Assembly (NCBI GenBank): GCA_905233985.1
Contig: CAJOFA010000008.1
Location: 55,534-119,533 of the forward strand
DNA: 64,000 bases
DNA from: an uncultured Prevotella sp.
Lineage (GTDB): Bacteria; Bacteroidota; Bacteroidia; Bacteroidales; Bacteroidaceae
Direction of reading: 5' to 3'
Shown here one piece after another: positions 25,890 through 34,678 of this stretch. The position numbers and the translations under genes are program-made. How positions within the stretch are numbered: the stretch's first letter is position 1; every line of letters starts with the position of its first letter. Below the pieces are notes generated by a model. That model made no database searches. It saw only the letters and a program-made list of their open reading frames with translations, and was not told the origin of the DNA.

Positions 25890-27611
25890 ATGGAAGAATA
25901 TATCGTTTCGGCGCGAAAATACAGGCCGACGACGTTCGACTCGGTGGTGGGACAGCTGGCGCTGACCACGACGCTGAAGAACGCTGTCAGGAGCGGGAAA
26001 CTGGCTCATGCCTACCTATTCTGCGGCCCACGTGGCGTGGGAAAGACCACCTGTGCCCGTATCTTCGCCAAAGCCATCAACTGCATGACGCCTACCGACG
26101 ACGGTGAGGCCTGCGGACATTGTGAGAGCTGTCAGGCGTTCAACGAACAGCGTTCGCTGAACATCTTTGAGCTTGACGCAGCCTCCAACAACTCGGTGGA
26201 GCACATCAAGACGCTCATGGAGCAGACGCGCATACCGCCGCAGGTGGGAAAGTACAAGGTCTTTATCATCGACGAGGTTCACATGCTCTCGACACAGGCG
26301 TTCAACGCGTTTCTGAAGACGCTGGAGGAGCCACCCGCACACGTCATCTTCATCCTCGCCACGACGGAGAAGCATAAGATTCTGCCCACCATCCTGAGCC
26401 GTTGCCAGATTTATGACTTCGAGCGCATGACGGTGCAGAGCACCATCGACCACCTGAAATACGTGGCAGAGAAGGAGGGCATCCAGTACGAGGACGAGGC
26501 ATTGGCAGTCATCGCCGAGAAAGCCGACGGCGGCATGCGTGACGCGCTGAGCATCTTCGACCAGGCAGCATCGTTCTGCCAGGGCAACATTACCTACCAG
26601 AAGGTTATCGAAGACCTGAACGTGCTCGATGCCGACAACTATTTCAGCATCATTGACCTGTCCATAGAGAACAAGGTGAGCGACGTGATGGTGCTGCTCA
26701 ACTCGGTCATCAACAACGGCTTCGATGCCGGTCAGCTCATTCAGGGACTTGCCCGTCACGTGCGCAACGTGCTGATGGCCAAGGACGAGGTGACGCTGCC
26801 CCTGCTCGAGGTGAGCCGCCAGCAGGCGGAGCGCTACAAGGAGCAGGCCAAGAAGTGCGACACGCGCTTCCTCTACGAGGCGCTTCGGCTGATGAACCAA
26901 TGCGACATCAACTACCGGCAGTCGGCCAACAAACGGCTGCTCGTCGAGCTGACGCTCATTGAGATAGCGCAGATTACGCAGCTGGATGATACGCCTGCCG
27001 CGGGGCGCCGCCCTAAGAGATTGAAAAACCTGTTCAAGCAACTGATTCAGCAACCCAGGCAACAAAAGCCGGCCCCGCAGGTAGCCGCAGCCCAGGTTGC
27101 TGAAAAGAAGGTGGGCGGAGCATCCCCCATCGCCACGTCGCGTACACAGCTCAAGAAGAAAATCGGTATCTCATTCGGCTCGCTGCTCAATGCCGGCAAG
27201 CTGCAGCAGATGACAGAGTCCGAGGAGAAACCGGAGAAAGAGGAAGCCAGTTCCTTTACCGATGAAGATTTGCAGTTCCAATGGTTGTCCATGTGCAACC
27301 GCATGCCGGAGCAGCTTGTCGGCATTGCCAACCGCATGAAGATGATGAAGCCCGTGATTACCGTGTTCCCTGCCGTCGAGGTGGTGGCAGAAAATCAGCT
27401 GGCAGGTGAGGAACTGGAGAAGATTCACCGCAGAATAGTCAAGACGCTTCAAAAGAATTTGCACAATACCGCCATCACGCTCTCCATCCGCATTGCCGAG
27501 CATAAGGGCTTCGTCAGGAGCCTCTCGCGCCGCGAACACTATGAAGAGCTGGAGAAAAAGAATCCCTCAGTCGGTAAACTGAGGGAGATGTTCGATTTGG
27601 AGCTGGCGTGA
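25890..27611 (+). CDS. dnaX: DNA polymerase III subunit gamma/tau
   Basis: Clamp-loader ATPase. 573 aa from ATG 25890 (MEEYIVSARKYRP). AAA+ core with Walker A GPRGVGKT (46-53), zinc-binding cysteines 65, 75, 78 and 81, Walker B FIIDEVH (125-131), sensor ATTE (157-160) and the arginine-finger motif LSRCQ. The C-terminal third (after about 370) is divergent with Gln/Ala-rich linkers (QQPRQQKPAPQVAAAQVA), as expected for the tau-specific region. The upstream in-frame ATG at 25806 precedes the promoter and is not used. Eight bases from the convergent asnA stop. Confidence 0.95.
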   Translation: MEEYIVSARKYRPTTFDSVVGQLALTTTLKNAVRSGKLAHAYLFCGPRGVGKTTCARIFAKAINCMTPTDDGEACGHCESCQAFNEQRSLNIFELDAASNNSVEHIKTLMEQTRIPPQVGKYKVFIIDEVHMLSTQAFNAFLKTLEEPPAHVIFILATTEKHKILPTILSRCQIYDFERMTVQSTIDHLKYVAEKEGIQYEDEALAVIAEKADGGMRDALSIFDQAASFCQGNITYQKVIEDLNVLDADNYFSIIDLSIENKVSDVMVLLNSVINNGFDAGQLIQGLARHVRNVLMAKDEVTLPLLEVSRQQAERYKEQAKKCDTRFLYEALRLMNQCDINYRQSANKRLLVELTLIEIAQITQLDDTPAAGRRPKRLKNLFKQLIQQPRQQKPAPQVAAAQVAEKKVGGASPIATSRTQLKKKIGISFGSLLNAGKLQQMTESEEKPEKEEASSFTDEDLQFQWLSMCNRMPEQLVGIANRMKMMKPVITVFPAVEVVAENQLAGEELEKIHRRIVKTLQKNLHNTAITLSIRIAEHKGFVRSLSRREHYEELEKKNPSVGKLREMFDLELA

Positions 27612-27618
27612 TTGTCTG

Positions 27619-28656
27619 TTAAATCAACGGCATTCCCATTTCTTTGCAGGCCTGGCGCATGTCGTCGGGCCAGATGCTGGCTTGTATCTCGCCGATGTGC
27701 GCCTTGTGTAGCAGCACCATGCAGAGACGGCTCTGCCCGATACCACCACCGATGCTCAGCGGCAGTTCATCGTTGAGCAGCTTCTGGTGGAAGTAGAGCT
27801 TCTCACGTTCTTCCTGACCTTCTATCTTCAGCTGGCGCAGCAGGCTCTCCTTGTCAACACGGATGCCCATCGATGACAATTCGAAGGAGCGTCCCAGCAC
27901 AGGATACCATATCAGGATGTCGCCGTTCAGTCCTTTTAACCCGTTGTCGCCCTCCGTCGTCCAATCGTCATAGTCGGGGGCACGGCCGTCGTGCTTCTCG
28001 CCGTTGCTCAGCTTGCCGCCGATGCCGATGATGAACACCGCACCATATTTCTCGCAGATGGCGTCCTCGCGCTCCTTCGGCGTCTTGTCGGGGTACATCT
28101 TCAGCAGTTCCTCGCTGTGTATGAACGTGATTCTGTCGGGCAGGAAGGGCTTGATCTGCGGATAAGTCTCGCAGGTCAGGTACTCCGTGCGGCGGATGGC
28201 TGCATAGATACGCTCCACCACGTTCTTCAGCGTCGTCATGTTACGCTGTTCCCTGGTGATGACGGCTTCCCAGTCCCATTGGTCCACGTAGAGGGAGTGG
28301 AGGTTGTCCAGCTCCTCGTCGGCGCGAATGGCGTTCATGTCGGTATAGATGCCGTAACCCGGCTCAATCTGATACTCTGCTAATGTCAGTCTTTTCCACT
28401 TGGCTAACGAGTGAACGACCTCCGCATGTGCGTCGTTCAGGTCCTTGATGGGGAACGTGACTGCACGCTCCACGCCGTTCAGGTCGTCGTTGATGCCCAA
28501 GCCCTGCAAGACAAACAGCGGGGCGGTGACACGGCGCAGGCGCAGCTCCGTGCTGAGGTTCTGCTGGAAGAACTCCTTGATGAGTTTGATGCCCTGCTCG
28601 GTTTGTCTGATACCGAGCAGGCGTTCGTAGCCGATGGGTGTAATCAGTTGGCTCAT
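27619..28656 (-). CDS. asnA: Aspartate-ammonia ligase (asparagine synthetase A)
   Basis: Makes asparagine from aspartate, ammonia and ATP, releasing AMP. 345 aa, the expected length, with a fold like class II aminoacyl-tRNA synthetases. Diagnostic segments: STELRLRRVTAPLFV, FPIKDLNDAHAEVVHSLAKWKR, YVDQWDWE, and the C-terminal LSIGGGIGQSRLCMVLLHKAHIGE. A -7 box TACCTTTG lies at 28690-28683 (minus), about 35 bases before the ATG. No AsnC-type regulator is nearby. Confidence 0.96.
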   Translation of the reverse strand: MSQLITPIGYERLLGIRQTEQGIKLIKEFFQQNLSTELRLRRVTAPLFVLQGLGINDDLNGVERAVTFPIKDLNDAHAEVVHSLAKWKRLTLAEYQIEPGYGIYTDMNAIRADEELDNLHSLYVDQWDWEAVITREQRNMTTLKNVVERIYAAIRRTEYLTCETYPQIKPFLPDRITFIHSEELLKMYPDKTPKEREDAICEKYGAVFIIGIGGKLSNGEKHDGRAPDYDDWTTEGDNGLKGLNGDILIWYPVLGRSFELSSMGIRVDKESLLRQLKIEGQEEREKLYFHQKLLNDELPLSIGGGIGQSRLCMVLLHKAHIGEIQASIWPDDMRQACKEMGMPLI

Positions 28657-28784
28657 ATTGATGATTTTTGCAAATTTGCGTGCAAAGGTACTACTTTTAT
28701 GCGAATATGCAAGCGAAAAGGCAAAATATTTTGCAATATGACACCATTTTTCTTGATTTGCTTTCGTTTTGTGCGCCGACGGGG

Positions 28785-29213
28785 TTATTCCAAACCGTCA
28801 TACTCGCTGATGGCCTGGCGCCACTCATCGGGGAAGGGCATCGTCTGCTGATGCACCAGGTCGTAGAGCACCATGACCGACATGCAGCGGCACTTCACCT
28901 CCTGCGTGTCGGTGTCGATGACGTCCTGTTCCAGATGGAAGCTCTTATGCCCCATCTTGAATACGCGGGTGCGTGCGGCGATGTGGCTGCCGGCTTTGAT
29001 CTGCGCGAGGAACTCGGCCTCAATCTTCACCACGACGATAGCCACGCGCTCCCAGTCAACGCCCTTGCAGACGCTGGCAAAATAGTCGGTCTTTGCCGTG
29101 TCGTAAAACTGGAAGAATATCGTGTTATTGACGTGTCCGAACTTATCGACGTCGTTGAAACGAATCTGGAGCGGCATCACGTGCCGGAAAGTATTGTTGT
29201 TCTCTTCTGTCAT
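28785..29213 (-). CDS. YbgC-like acyl-CoA thioesterase
   Basis: Hotdog-fold thioesterase of 142 aa. The 4-hydroxybenzoyl-CoA thioesterase signature RFNDVDKFGHVNNTIFFQFYDTAKTDYF contains the catalytic Asp (RFNDVD, residue 21) and the conserved GHVNN. A role in clearing acyl-CoA or acting on acyl-ACP is known for the family; the actual substrate is not evident. Alone between asnA and the 5'-nucleotidase gene, same strand. Confidence 0.85.
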   Translation of the reverse strand: MTEENNNTFRHVMPLQIRFNDVDKFGHVNNTIFFQFYDTAKTDYFASVCKGVDWERVAIVVVKIEAEFLAQIKAGSHIAARTRVFKMGHKSFHLEQDVIDTDTQEVKCRCMSVMVLYDLVHQQTMPFPDEWRQAISEYDGLE

Positions 29214-29258
29214 CTCATTAAGTCTGATTGGTTTTCTGCATCAAGGGGTACATCATGA

Positions 29259-30797
29259 TTAGTCTTCGACAATCCTGATGCGTCCCTGGGACTGCGCATA
29301 GGTACTTCCCGTGCTGGCTCCGAGCACATTCTTCAGGTAGTCGGCCAGCGCCTCGTAGTAGCGCAGGGAGCTTTCAAAAAGTACCGGGCACTTCTTGAAG
29401 CAGTCGAAGAAGCCGCCGCCCTCGTGGTTATAGTCTGTCAATGCCACGCTATAGGTATGGTTCAGGTCGAGCGGAGCATAGCTGCCGTCTGCCTGCAGCA
29501 CCTCGATGTCGCTGACCGTGTGGCTCTTGCTGTGAACGACGAAACGCAGGCCCGAGCACTGGGGGAAGTTGCCGTCGAGCACCGGCACCAGGGCCGTGCA
29601 ACGCTCCAGCATAGCCTTCAGCTGCTGACCGGTCACGGCGATGCGGCGCAGGGTGTTGTCATAGGGCAGCATACCGATGATGTCGCCGTAGGTGATGTCG
29701 CCGGCAGCAATATTGTTGCGGATGCCACCACCGTTCTCAAAGCCCATGTCGGCTTTCAGGGCATGACGATAGGCATCAGCCACCAGGTCGCCGGCGTTCG
29801 TCTCCTGGTTGCGCACCACCCACTGGTCGTTCTCATCGCTCACCAGCAGCAGATAGTCCGTGTGAGCCACAACGGTAGAAGTGACGGCCTTCACCATCTT
29901 GCGGATGCTGTCGGTAGCAGCGGCAATCTTCTCGTCAGCATAGGGGATGTCGCTCGACTTGAGGAGCTTCGTGATAAAGCGCCCGTCGGGGGTGATGACC
30001 AGCTTGCCGATGTTGGCAAACTGAGAACCCGTCTGCGTGACGTTAATATTCTTGGCGTCAAGGTTCGTGGCCAAGGAGTCCTCGATAATCTCATGCGAAT
30101 GGCCGTCCAGCACGACGTCAATGCCCCTGGTGCTGTTGACCAGACGGTGCGAGCTGAAGCCCAGCGACTGCGGCGTCTCACCCACATGGGAGAGCAGCAC
30201 CACATAGTCGGCACCCTCGGCACGGGCCTGGTCCACGGCCTGCTGAATCAGCTGGTAGAAGTTCTCACGCTTCAGGTCATAGAGCAGGATGCCGTTGGTA
30301 TCATAGAACGAGTAGCCCTCCAGAATCATCGTCTCAGGCGTAGTAGCACCCACAAAGGCCACCTTCTTGTCGCCATACTGACGAATGACATAAGGGGCAA
30401 ACATGGGCTGCGGCTCACCGGCCTCATACAGGTTGGCGCATACCACAGGGGCATTCATCTGCTTCAGCAGCTCCACCATGCGGGGCACGCCGTAGTCAAA
30501 CTCATGGTTACCCAGCGTCAGGGCATGATAGCCCATGAGTTTCATGATGTCAACGATATACTGTCCCTTCGAAATGGCTCCCGTCGTGTTGCCCTGCAGG
30601 AAGTCACCCACGCAGACGGCAGCGGCGTAAGCCGTGTCCGAACGGTTGATGGCATCGCGCAGTCCTGCCATCTTCTGATAGCCGTCAATGCCGCAATGCA
30701 CGTCGTTCTCATAAAGTATCACGATGCTCTTCTGAGCCTTTATTGCCTGGCAGCCCAACACAAGAGCCATCACGCCCAAAACCAAAAACTTCTTCAT
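29259..30797 (-). CDS. 5'-nucleotidase / 2',3'-cyclic phosphodiesterase (UshA family)
   Basis: Exported metallophosphoesterase that releases nucleosides and phosphate from nucleotides. 512 aa from ATG 30797 (MKKFLVLGVMALVLG), with a signal peptide; Cys17 could also be a lipoprotein cysteine, but the lipobox is poor. The metallophosphatase domain has YENDVHCG, GDFLQG, GNHEFDYG and DGHSHE as metal ligands; the C-terminal 5'-nucleotidase domain starts near residue 330 and holds the nucleoside-stacking part. Many Bacteroidetes carry these two domains on separate genes; here they are one. A -7 box TACCTTTG at 30849-30842 (minus) lies inside the longer open frame and supports the start. Confidence 0.92.
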   Translation of the reverse strand: MKKFLVLGVMALVLGCQAIKAQKSIVILYENDVHCGIDGYQKMAGLRDAINRSDTAYAAAVCVGDFLQGNTTGAISKGQYIVDIMKLMGYHALTLGNHEFDYGVPRMVELLKQMNAPVVCANLYEAGEPQPMFAPYVIRQYGDKKVAFVGATTPETMILEGYSFYDTNGILLYDLKRENFYQLIQQAVDQARAEGADYVVLLSHVGETPQSLGFSSHRLVNSTRGIDVVLDGHSHEIIEDSLATNLDAKNINVTQTGSQFANIGKLVITPDGRFITKLLKSSDIPYADEKIAAATDSIRKMVKAVTSTVVAHTDYLLLVSDENDQWVVRNQETNAGDLVADAYRHALKADMGFENGGGIRNNIAAGDITYGDIIGMLPYDNTLRRIAVTGQQLKAMLERCTALVPVLDGNFPQCSGLRFVVHSKSHTVSDIEVLQADGSYAPLDLNHTYSVALTDYNHEGGGFFDCFKKCPVLFESSLRYYEALADYLKNVLGASTGSTYAQSQGRIRIVED

Positions 30798-30986
30798 CGT
30801 CTGAAAATCTAAAAGTTCATATCGTTTCTTAAAAACGGGCACAAAGGTAGTCATATTTTTGCAAACAGCACGCATCCCGCCGGAATAATTATCATTTTTT
30901 AATCTAACCTCGTACCTCGCCCAAACGACAACAGTTTTGAAAAAAGCTTAATGCAAGTTGCAAGTTTGCAAGTTTGCAAGTTTTAT

Positions 30987-31028
30987 AACAAGAAAAAACG
31001 GAGAGCCAACGCCCTCCGTTTTCTTGTT
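30987..31028 (-). terminator. Terminator of the HU-like/DUF3987 operon
   Basis: Minus strand ACGGAGGGC..GCTCTCCGT stem followed by TTTTTTC, within a longer inverted repeat AACAAGAAAA..TTTTCTTGTT. Just beyond it lie GCAAGTTT direct repeats (30951-30982) and a copy of the CCTCGTACCTCG repeat (30904-30919). Confidence 0.8.
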
Positions 31029-31030
31029 GT

Positions 31031-31459
31031 TTACAGGCCTTCTTCTCTTTGAAGTTTTCTTCGCCTGCGTTTTTGCTCTTCCGATGTGATGGGCGTGTAC
31101 TGAGGATAGATTTCACAATCGGGTGTTATCTCCTTCAGCTTTTGTTCCTTCATCAATCGCATGAACGTGTTTCTCTCAGGCAAGAAGGTGACACCCACCT
31201 TGAACATCTTGCCCTCTTTCGTTACGCTGGGTTTGAAGCGTCCGAGTCCGTCGATGCAGACGCAGTTGTTCTGTGCAACCAGCTCTGTCACGACCTCCAC
31301 GACTTTTGCAGTCACATGCTTCACCAATGGAGCATCAAACAAACGGCAATGTGATTGGATGTGGTCGCACACCTCGCGGAATGAGACGGTTTTGTTCAGT
31401 TCCACGAACGTCATCTCGTTGCCACCTTTTATCTTTTGTCTTCTGTAATTAATAGCCAT
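31031..31459 (-). CDS. HU-HIG-type DNA-binding protein
   Basis: 142 aa, related to the Bacteroidetes HU-like family: NTVSFREVCDHIQSHCRLFDAPLVKHVTAKVVEVVTELVAQNNCVCIDGLGRFKP follows the HU pattern of an N-terminal helical pair and the start of the beta arms (IDGLGRFKP). The tail is very basic (EEQKRRRRKLQREEG). It is five bases downstream of the DUF3987 gene on the same strand, a pairing seen often in Bacteroidales accessory regions, so the two probably act on the same DNA. Function beyond DNA binding is not known. Confidence 0.75.
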   Translation of the reverse strand: MAINYRRQKIKGGNEMTFVELNKTVSFREVCDHIQSHCRLFDAPLVKHVTAKVVEVVTELVAQNNCVCIDGLGRFKPSVTKEGKMFKVGVTFLPERNTFMRLMKEQKLKEITPDCEIYPQYTPITSEEQKRRRRKLQREEGL

Positions 31460-31464
31460 AGTCG

Positions 31465-33972
31465 TTACATGTTTTTGATTTTCTTATAGGCACCTTGTTT
31501 GATTCTTTCAACGTAACCCGCAGAGGCAACACGCGTCAAGAATGAACATATCGCCGAATAACTCAAACCCAGCACATTCTGTGCCTCTTTCAGTGTGAAC
31601 TCCGACGGCAGTTTGTTGAATGCGTCGGCGTTGCGTGTCTGCCGCTGACGGGGCACGAAGTCGCGGGTTTGGTTCTCCAGCGCCACGCGCACCATTTCAC
31701 CGTACTGGCGTATCTGCATGTAGTAGATGAAGTCGCCAATCAACTCGGCAAACTGCAGGTCCTGCTTCGTGATGCGGAGCTTGATGCCCTTCGTGGCATC
31801 CTGCTTGCTGACATACTCGAAGTCACGCATGATGTTATACACGATGCCGTAACGCACCATATACATGGGCACACGTTTGCGAAAGTAGTCGGCCACCGTG
31901 TCGTTCTCCAGTTCTGCCTGCCGTGCGCGTTCCGCGCACCATTCATAGGCAGCATCCACCAGCTTTTCGCACTTCACCTCACCCCACAGCTTATCCAGTT
32001 TGTGGCCCCACGTGCGCAGGCGCACTTCTGCCTCGTGGTTGCGCAGGGCGCGTTTCTTCTGAATCATGGTGAAGTTCGAGTCGGGCATGACGAACAGCGC
32101 CAGTCGCGTCACCAGCCCGTCGAGGATGGTGGTGGGCTTGATTTTACGGTTCATCGCGTCGGGTGTTCCCGAGATTACCTGATTCCAGTTGACTTGGAAG
32201 ATGCCGTTACATGAACCTTCGTTTTTGTAGTCAACACCTGCATACTCGTTCTGGAACGACTTACATTCCAAGTCCAGTTTACCTGCCCACGAACCTTGCT
32301 GTACGCGCAATGCCGTTGCCAACTCTGCCTCGCAGGTGTAGAGGTGCAGATGCATGGGTTCGCCGTTGACCACCTCCACCGCGTCAGCCAGACGTTGATA
32401 GAGCATGGCATTGGATATGGTGCTCGGCACATAGCGGATGACGGGGTGTTTGATGTCCTCAGCCTGTTTCTTTTGTGCGGCTGACGAGGTGGCACGCTTC
32501 TGTTTGTCTTCCTTGTACTTGCGCTCCCACTCACGTCCTGCATTGTCGGCTGAGCGCATCGGCTCCATGATGAGTTTGTCTAGGTCAAGTGTGAAACTCT
32601 TTCCCGAAGCAGCATTGCCGATAAAGTACGCAAGGAATGATAGTCGCCTCTCCTGACCGTCATAGTGCTGCCACCACAGGCGCGTGAGATACGTTCCGAA
32701 CATGGCTCCCGCGGCAAGCACTCCAGCGAGCTTGATGTTGTCGGGCAAGGGTTCGCAGGCGTCGGCAAATGCCCCATGAAGCAGAGGCGACAGTCTCTTC
32801 CAATAGCCTTCGTAATCAATCGGCACAGCTCCTTGACCCTTCTCTCCCCCTTCGGGGGAGTCGGAGGGGGCTCCACCTCTCCGTCCTGCACCCACAGCTT
32901 CAAGTATTGAGCGGAGCCTGGGGGGAAAGAACGGCGCCATCTTGTATGCACAAGCCGAATCGCAAATGTCCTGCACTTCGGCGTCAGGAAGTCCACAATG
33001 GTCAATGACCCGCAGTAGCGCCTGTGGATGATTGCCTGCGATATACCTGAGACGGTTAGCCATTGACAGCACTCTTGTATGGCGTTCGCCAACGCTGGGT
33101 TTGCCTCCGTCCTGCTTCCAGTACTCTTCGACGATTCGTGCAAAGGGTACTCCATTGTAACAAGGTTCGTGTTGCTCATTGAATTCGAGGTGTTTAGTTA
33201 GATCTTCGTTGTTTCGAGGTTCGAGGTTCGAGGTACGAGGTACGAGATTTCCTTGCTCGTTCCCGTTCTCTGCCTCCTTTGTATTCTCGCACCTCGTACC
33301 TCGCACCTCGCACCTCGATTTAGTATTCTCGCACCTCGATTTTCTCGGGGCTGAGTTTCCCATGCGATAATTTTGACCAAACTGGTCATCGTAGTTTTTG
33401 TCTTCATATTCAATGATTTCGGGGTTCATGTAAATAATGTCTTCATGCGTGCATACGAAGGACCCGCGACTGGAGTCCTTGCACGCTTCGTCGAGAGTAA
33501 GCCCGAAACGGGCTGCGTACTTTCTTGCATTGTCGGCGAGGTTGCCGTCAGCCTTGCATGCCTTGCAGACAAAGCGCAAGCCCTTGCCGCTGGGCGTAAC
33601 GTGCACCAGCAGGATACCACGCTCACCGCCGAACTTGGCAATGATGTCTCGGGCTACCTTGGCACATTCCTCGGTGCTGCCTACATGGTCGAAGTCAATC
33701 ATGACCAGTCCGTTCAGGTGGGTATGCTCCTGCTTGCGCCACGTGTCTTTGACACCCTTGGCGTTGGTGCTTTCCTCGATGCGGCCAGCCATGAAGATGA
33801 ACAGCGGGAGCTTCTTCTTCAGGGCAGCCACCTTATCCTTATCGCCAGCGTTGGCGGCAAGTCGCACCTGACGGATGATGGCAGCGACGTGTTCGTCGTT
33901 GGTCAGCCTTTCGAAGTCTTCCTCAAGGCACGGCCGCGCTGGACTAAAAACTGCTTGTTGATAGTAAAACAT
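31465..33972 (-). CDS. VirE-N / DUF3987-type ATPase (BT4734-like)
   Basis: 835 aa. The N-terminal BT4734/VirE-N-like domain (about 1-190; GLVMIDFDHVGSTEEC and LLVHVTPSGKGLRFVC) resembles primase-type folds; the middle carries a PriCT-like stretch and then a DUF3987-type ATPase with Walker A FIGNAASGKSFTLD near residue 455. Proteins of this kind occur in Bacteroidales islands and are thought to act in replication of mobile or phage-derived DNA; no partner replication gene is present here. Two low-complexity in-frame inserts stand out: 33190-33345 (CGAGGTGCGAGG-type repeats, giving SRCEVRGTRCENTK) and 32830-32882 (GGAGTCGGAGGGGGCT type, giving GGAPSDSPEGGEKG). The start at 33972 overlaps the upstream small gene by 70 bases. 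Confidence 0.75.
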   Translation of the reverse strand: MFYYQQAVFSPARPCLEEDFERLTNDEHVAAIIRQVRLAANAGDKDKVAALKKKLPLFIFMAGRIEESTNAKGVKDTWRKQEHTHLNGLVMIDFDHVGSTEECAKVARDIIAKFGGERGILLVHVTPSGKGLRFVCKACKADGNLADNARKYAARFGLTLDEACKDSSRGSFVCTHEDIIYMNPEIIEYEDKNYDDQFGQNYRMGNSAPRKSRCENTKSRCEVRGTRCENTKEAENGNEQGNLVPRTSNLEPRNNEDLTKHLEFNEQHEPCYNGVPFARIVEEYWKQDGGKPSVGERHTRVLSMANRLRYIAGNHPQALLRVIDHCGLPDAEVQDICDSACAYKMAPFFPPRLRSILEAVGAGRRGGAPSDSPEGGEKGQGAVPIDYEGYWKRLSPLLHGAFADACEPLPDNIKLAGVLAAGAMFGTYLTRLWWQHYDGQERRLSFLAYFIGNAASGKSFTLDLDKLIMEPMRSADNAGREWERKYKEDKQKRATSSAAQKKQAEDIKHPVIRYVPSTISNAMLYQRLADAVEVVNGEPMHLHLYTCEAELATALRVQQGSWAGKLDLECKSFQNEYAGVDYKNEGSCNGIFQVNWNQVISGTPDAMNRKIKPTTILDGLVTRLALFVMPDSNFTMIQKKRALRNHEAEVRLRTWGHKLDKLWGEVKCEKLVDAAYEWCAERARQAELENDTVADYFRKRVPMYMVRYGIVYNIMRDFEYVSKQDATKGIKLRITKQDLQFAELIGDFIYYMQIRQYGEMVRVALENQTRDFVPRQRQTRNADAFNKLPSEFTLKEAQNVLGLSYSAICSFLTRVASAGYVERIKQGAYKKIKNM
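33190..33345 (-). repeat. CGAGGTNCGAGG repeat expansion inside a coding sequence
   Basis: About 150 bases made largely of GAGGTACGAGGTGCGAGG-type units on both strands (direct copies at one end, complement at the other, so they form an inverted pair). Entirely in frame. A short intergenic copy of the same family is at 30904-30919. Confidence 0.8.
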
Positions 33973-34244
33973 TGGAAAATCTTACTGGTTTTGTTAATTG
34001 TTTCCTGTTCATAGTTCTTTCCATCCTCGACGGAAAGCGAGAGAGTGACCTTTACGGCCTTGTTCTTGGCGTCATACCAGACGCGCACACCATCATCGTC
34101 CCACATCACGCGGTCCTTCTGTGTCGGCTTCTCGCTCGGCACTTTGCCGCCGAAGCCTTTGAGGAAGTCGGAGAGCTGGTCTTCTAACTGTGCCGTTGCG
34201 TCGGGCGCATCTGCATCGCATGAGAGATAAGCGCAGAGCTTCAC
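33903..34244 (-). CDS. Hypothetical protein, GTG start, coupled to the 49-aa gene
   Basis: 113 aa (VKLCAYLSCDADAPD... with initiator Met from GTG). Acidic, no recognised domain; VMWDDDGVRVWYDAKNKAVKVTLSLSVEDGKNYEQE looks like a beta-rich fold. GTG overlaps the TGA of the 49-aa upstream gene as GTGA. The two together would give a continuous protein of about 160 aa if a single-base shift joined them, so this may be the 3' part of a frameshifted gene. The last 23 codons overlap the start of the DUF3987 gene in another frame. Confidence 0.5.
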   Translation of the reverse strand: MKLCAYLSCDADAPDATAQLEDQLSDFLKGFGGKVPSEKPTQKDRVMWDDDGVRVWYDAKNKAVKVTLSLSVEDGKNYEQETINKTSKIFQCFTINKQFLVQRGRALRKTSKG

Positions 34245-34390
34245 GTGGTTTTGTAGAGCTTGCCGTTCTTCGACTTCTTGATGACTTCCTGCGAGGGCTG
34301 ACCCTCTTTGTATGCCGTGAAATCCATATCCCCGTTATCATAGAAGGTGGCTGTCCCACGGACTTTCTTCGTATCTATTTTCTTTGCCAT
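34241..34390 (-). CDS. Small hypothetical protein, 49 aa
   Basis: Starts ATG at 34390 with MAKKIDTKKVRGTATFYDNG and ends at TGA 34243-34241. The sequence has normal codon use and a plausible beta-strand pattern (GTATFYDNGDMDFTAYKEG). Either a small gene translationally coupled to the next, or the 5' part of a gene split by a frameshift at the GTGA junction. Confidence 0.5.
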   Translation of the reverse strand: MAKKIDTKKVRGTATFYDNGDMDFTAYKEGQPSQEVIKKSKNGKLYKTT

Positions 34391-34424
34391 AATACTTTTA
34401 ATTTATTTATATATTAATCTTTTT

Positions 34425-34590
34425 CGAAACTTGCAAACTTGCAAACTTGCAACTTGCAATAAGCCTCTGGAAACGAGGCATTTATAAGAAAATATTTAAA
34501 ATATATAATATATATATATTATTATATTTTATTTTTGGTTTCAATTTCTTAATGCAAGTTGTGATTTTGCAAGTTTGCAAGTTTTCAATC
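34425..34590. repeat. GCAAGTTT direct repeats flanking an AT-rich tract
   Basis: Between the 49-aa gene and the 29-aa gene. Copies of CTTGCAAACTTGCAA at 34430-34460 and the reverse-orientation GCAAGTTTGCAAGTTT at 34568-34584 flank an alternating AT tract (about 34495-34530). Related copies occur at 30951-30982 and 43783-43827. No gene is seen in 34391-34588. Confidence 0.65.
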
Positions 34591-34678
34591 ATCCTCCAGC
34601 TGCCCACCTGCGTTTCCATTCGTTTTCGGTCAGCAGCTTGCCCACATTCACTTCAGTCTTTGTTCCCATAGTCATCAT
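34589..34678 (-). CDS. Very small ORF coupled to the OB-like gene
   Basis: 29 codons (MMTMGTKTEVNVGKLLTENE, then WKRRWAAGG). Its ATG overlaps the TGA of the 105-aa gene as ATGA, which favours coupled translation. The amphipathic, Trp/Arg-rich end is unlike random sequence. No family recognised; it could be an artefact of chance overlap. Confidence 0.4.
   Translation of the reverse strand: MMTMGTKTEVNVGKLLTENEWKRRWAAGG

Noticed and set aside
26016..27065. 349-codon open frame on the minus strand
   Set aside because: Antisense shadow of dnaX with low-complexity Leu/Val/His content and no recognisable domain.
29424..30812. 462-codon open frame on the plus strand
   Set aside because: It is antisense to the 5'-nucleotidase gene, has no signal or domain, and arises from the codon bias of the true gene.
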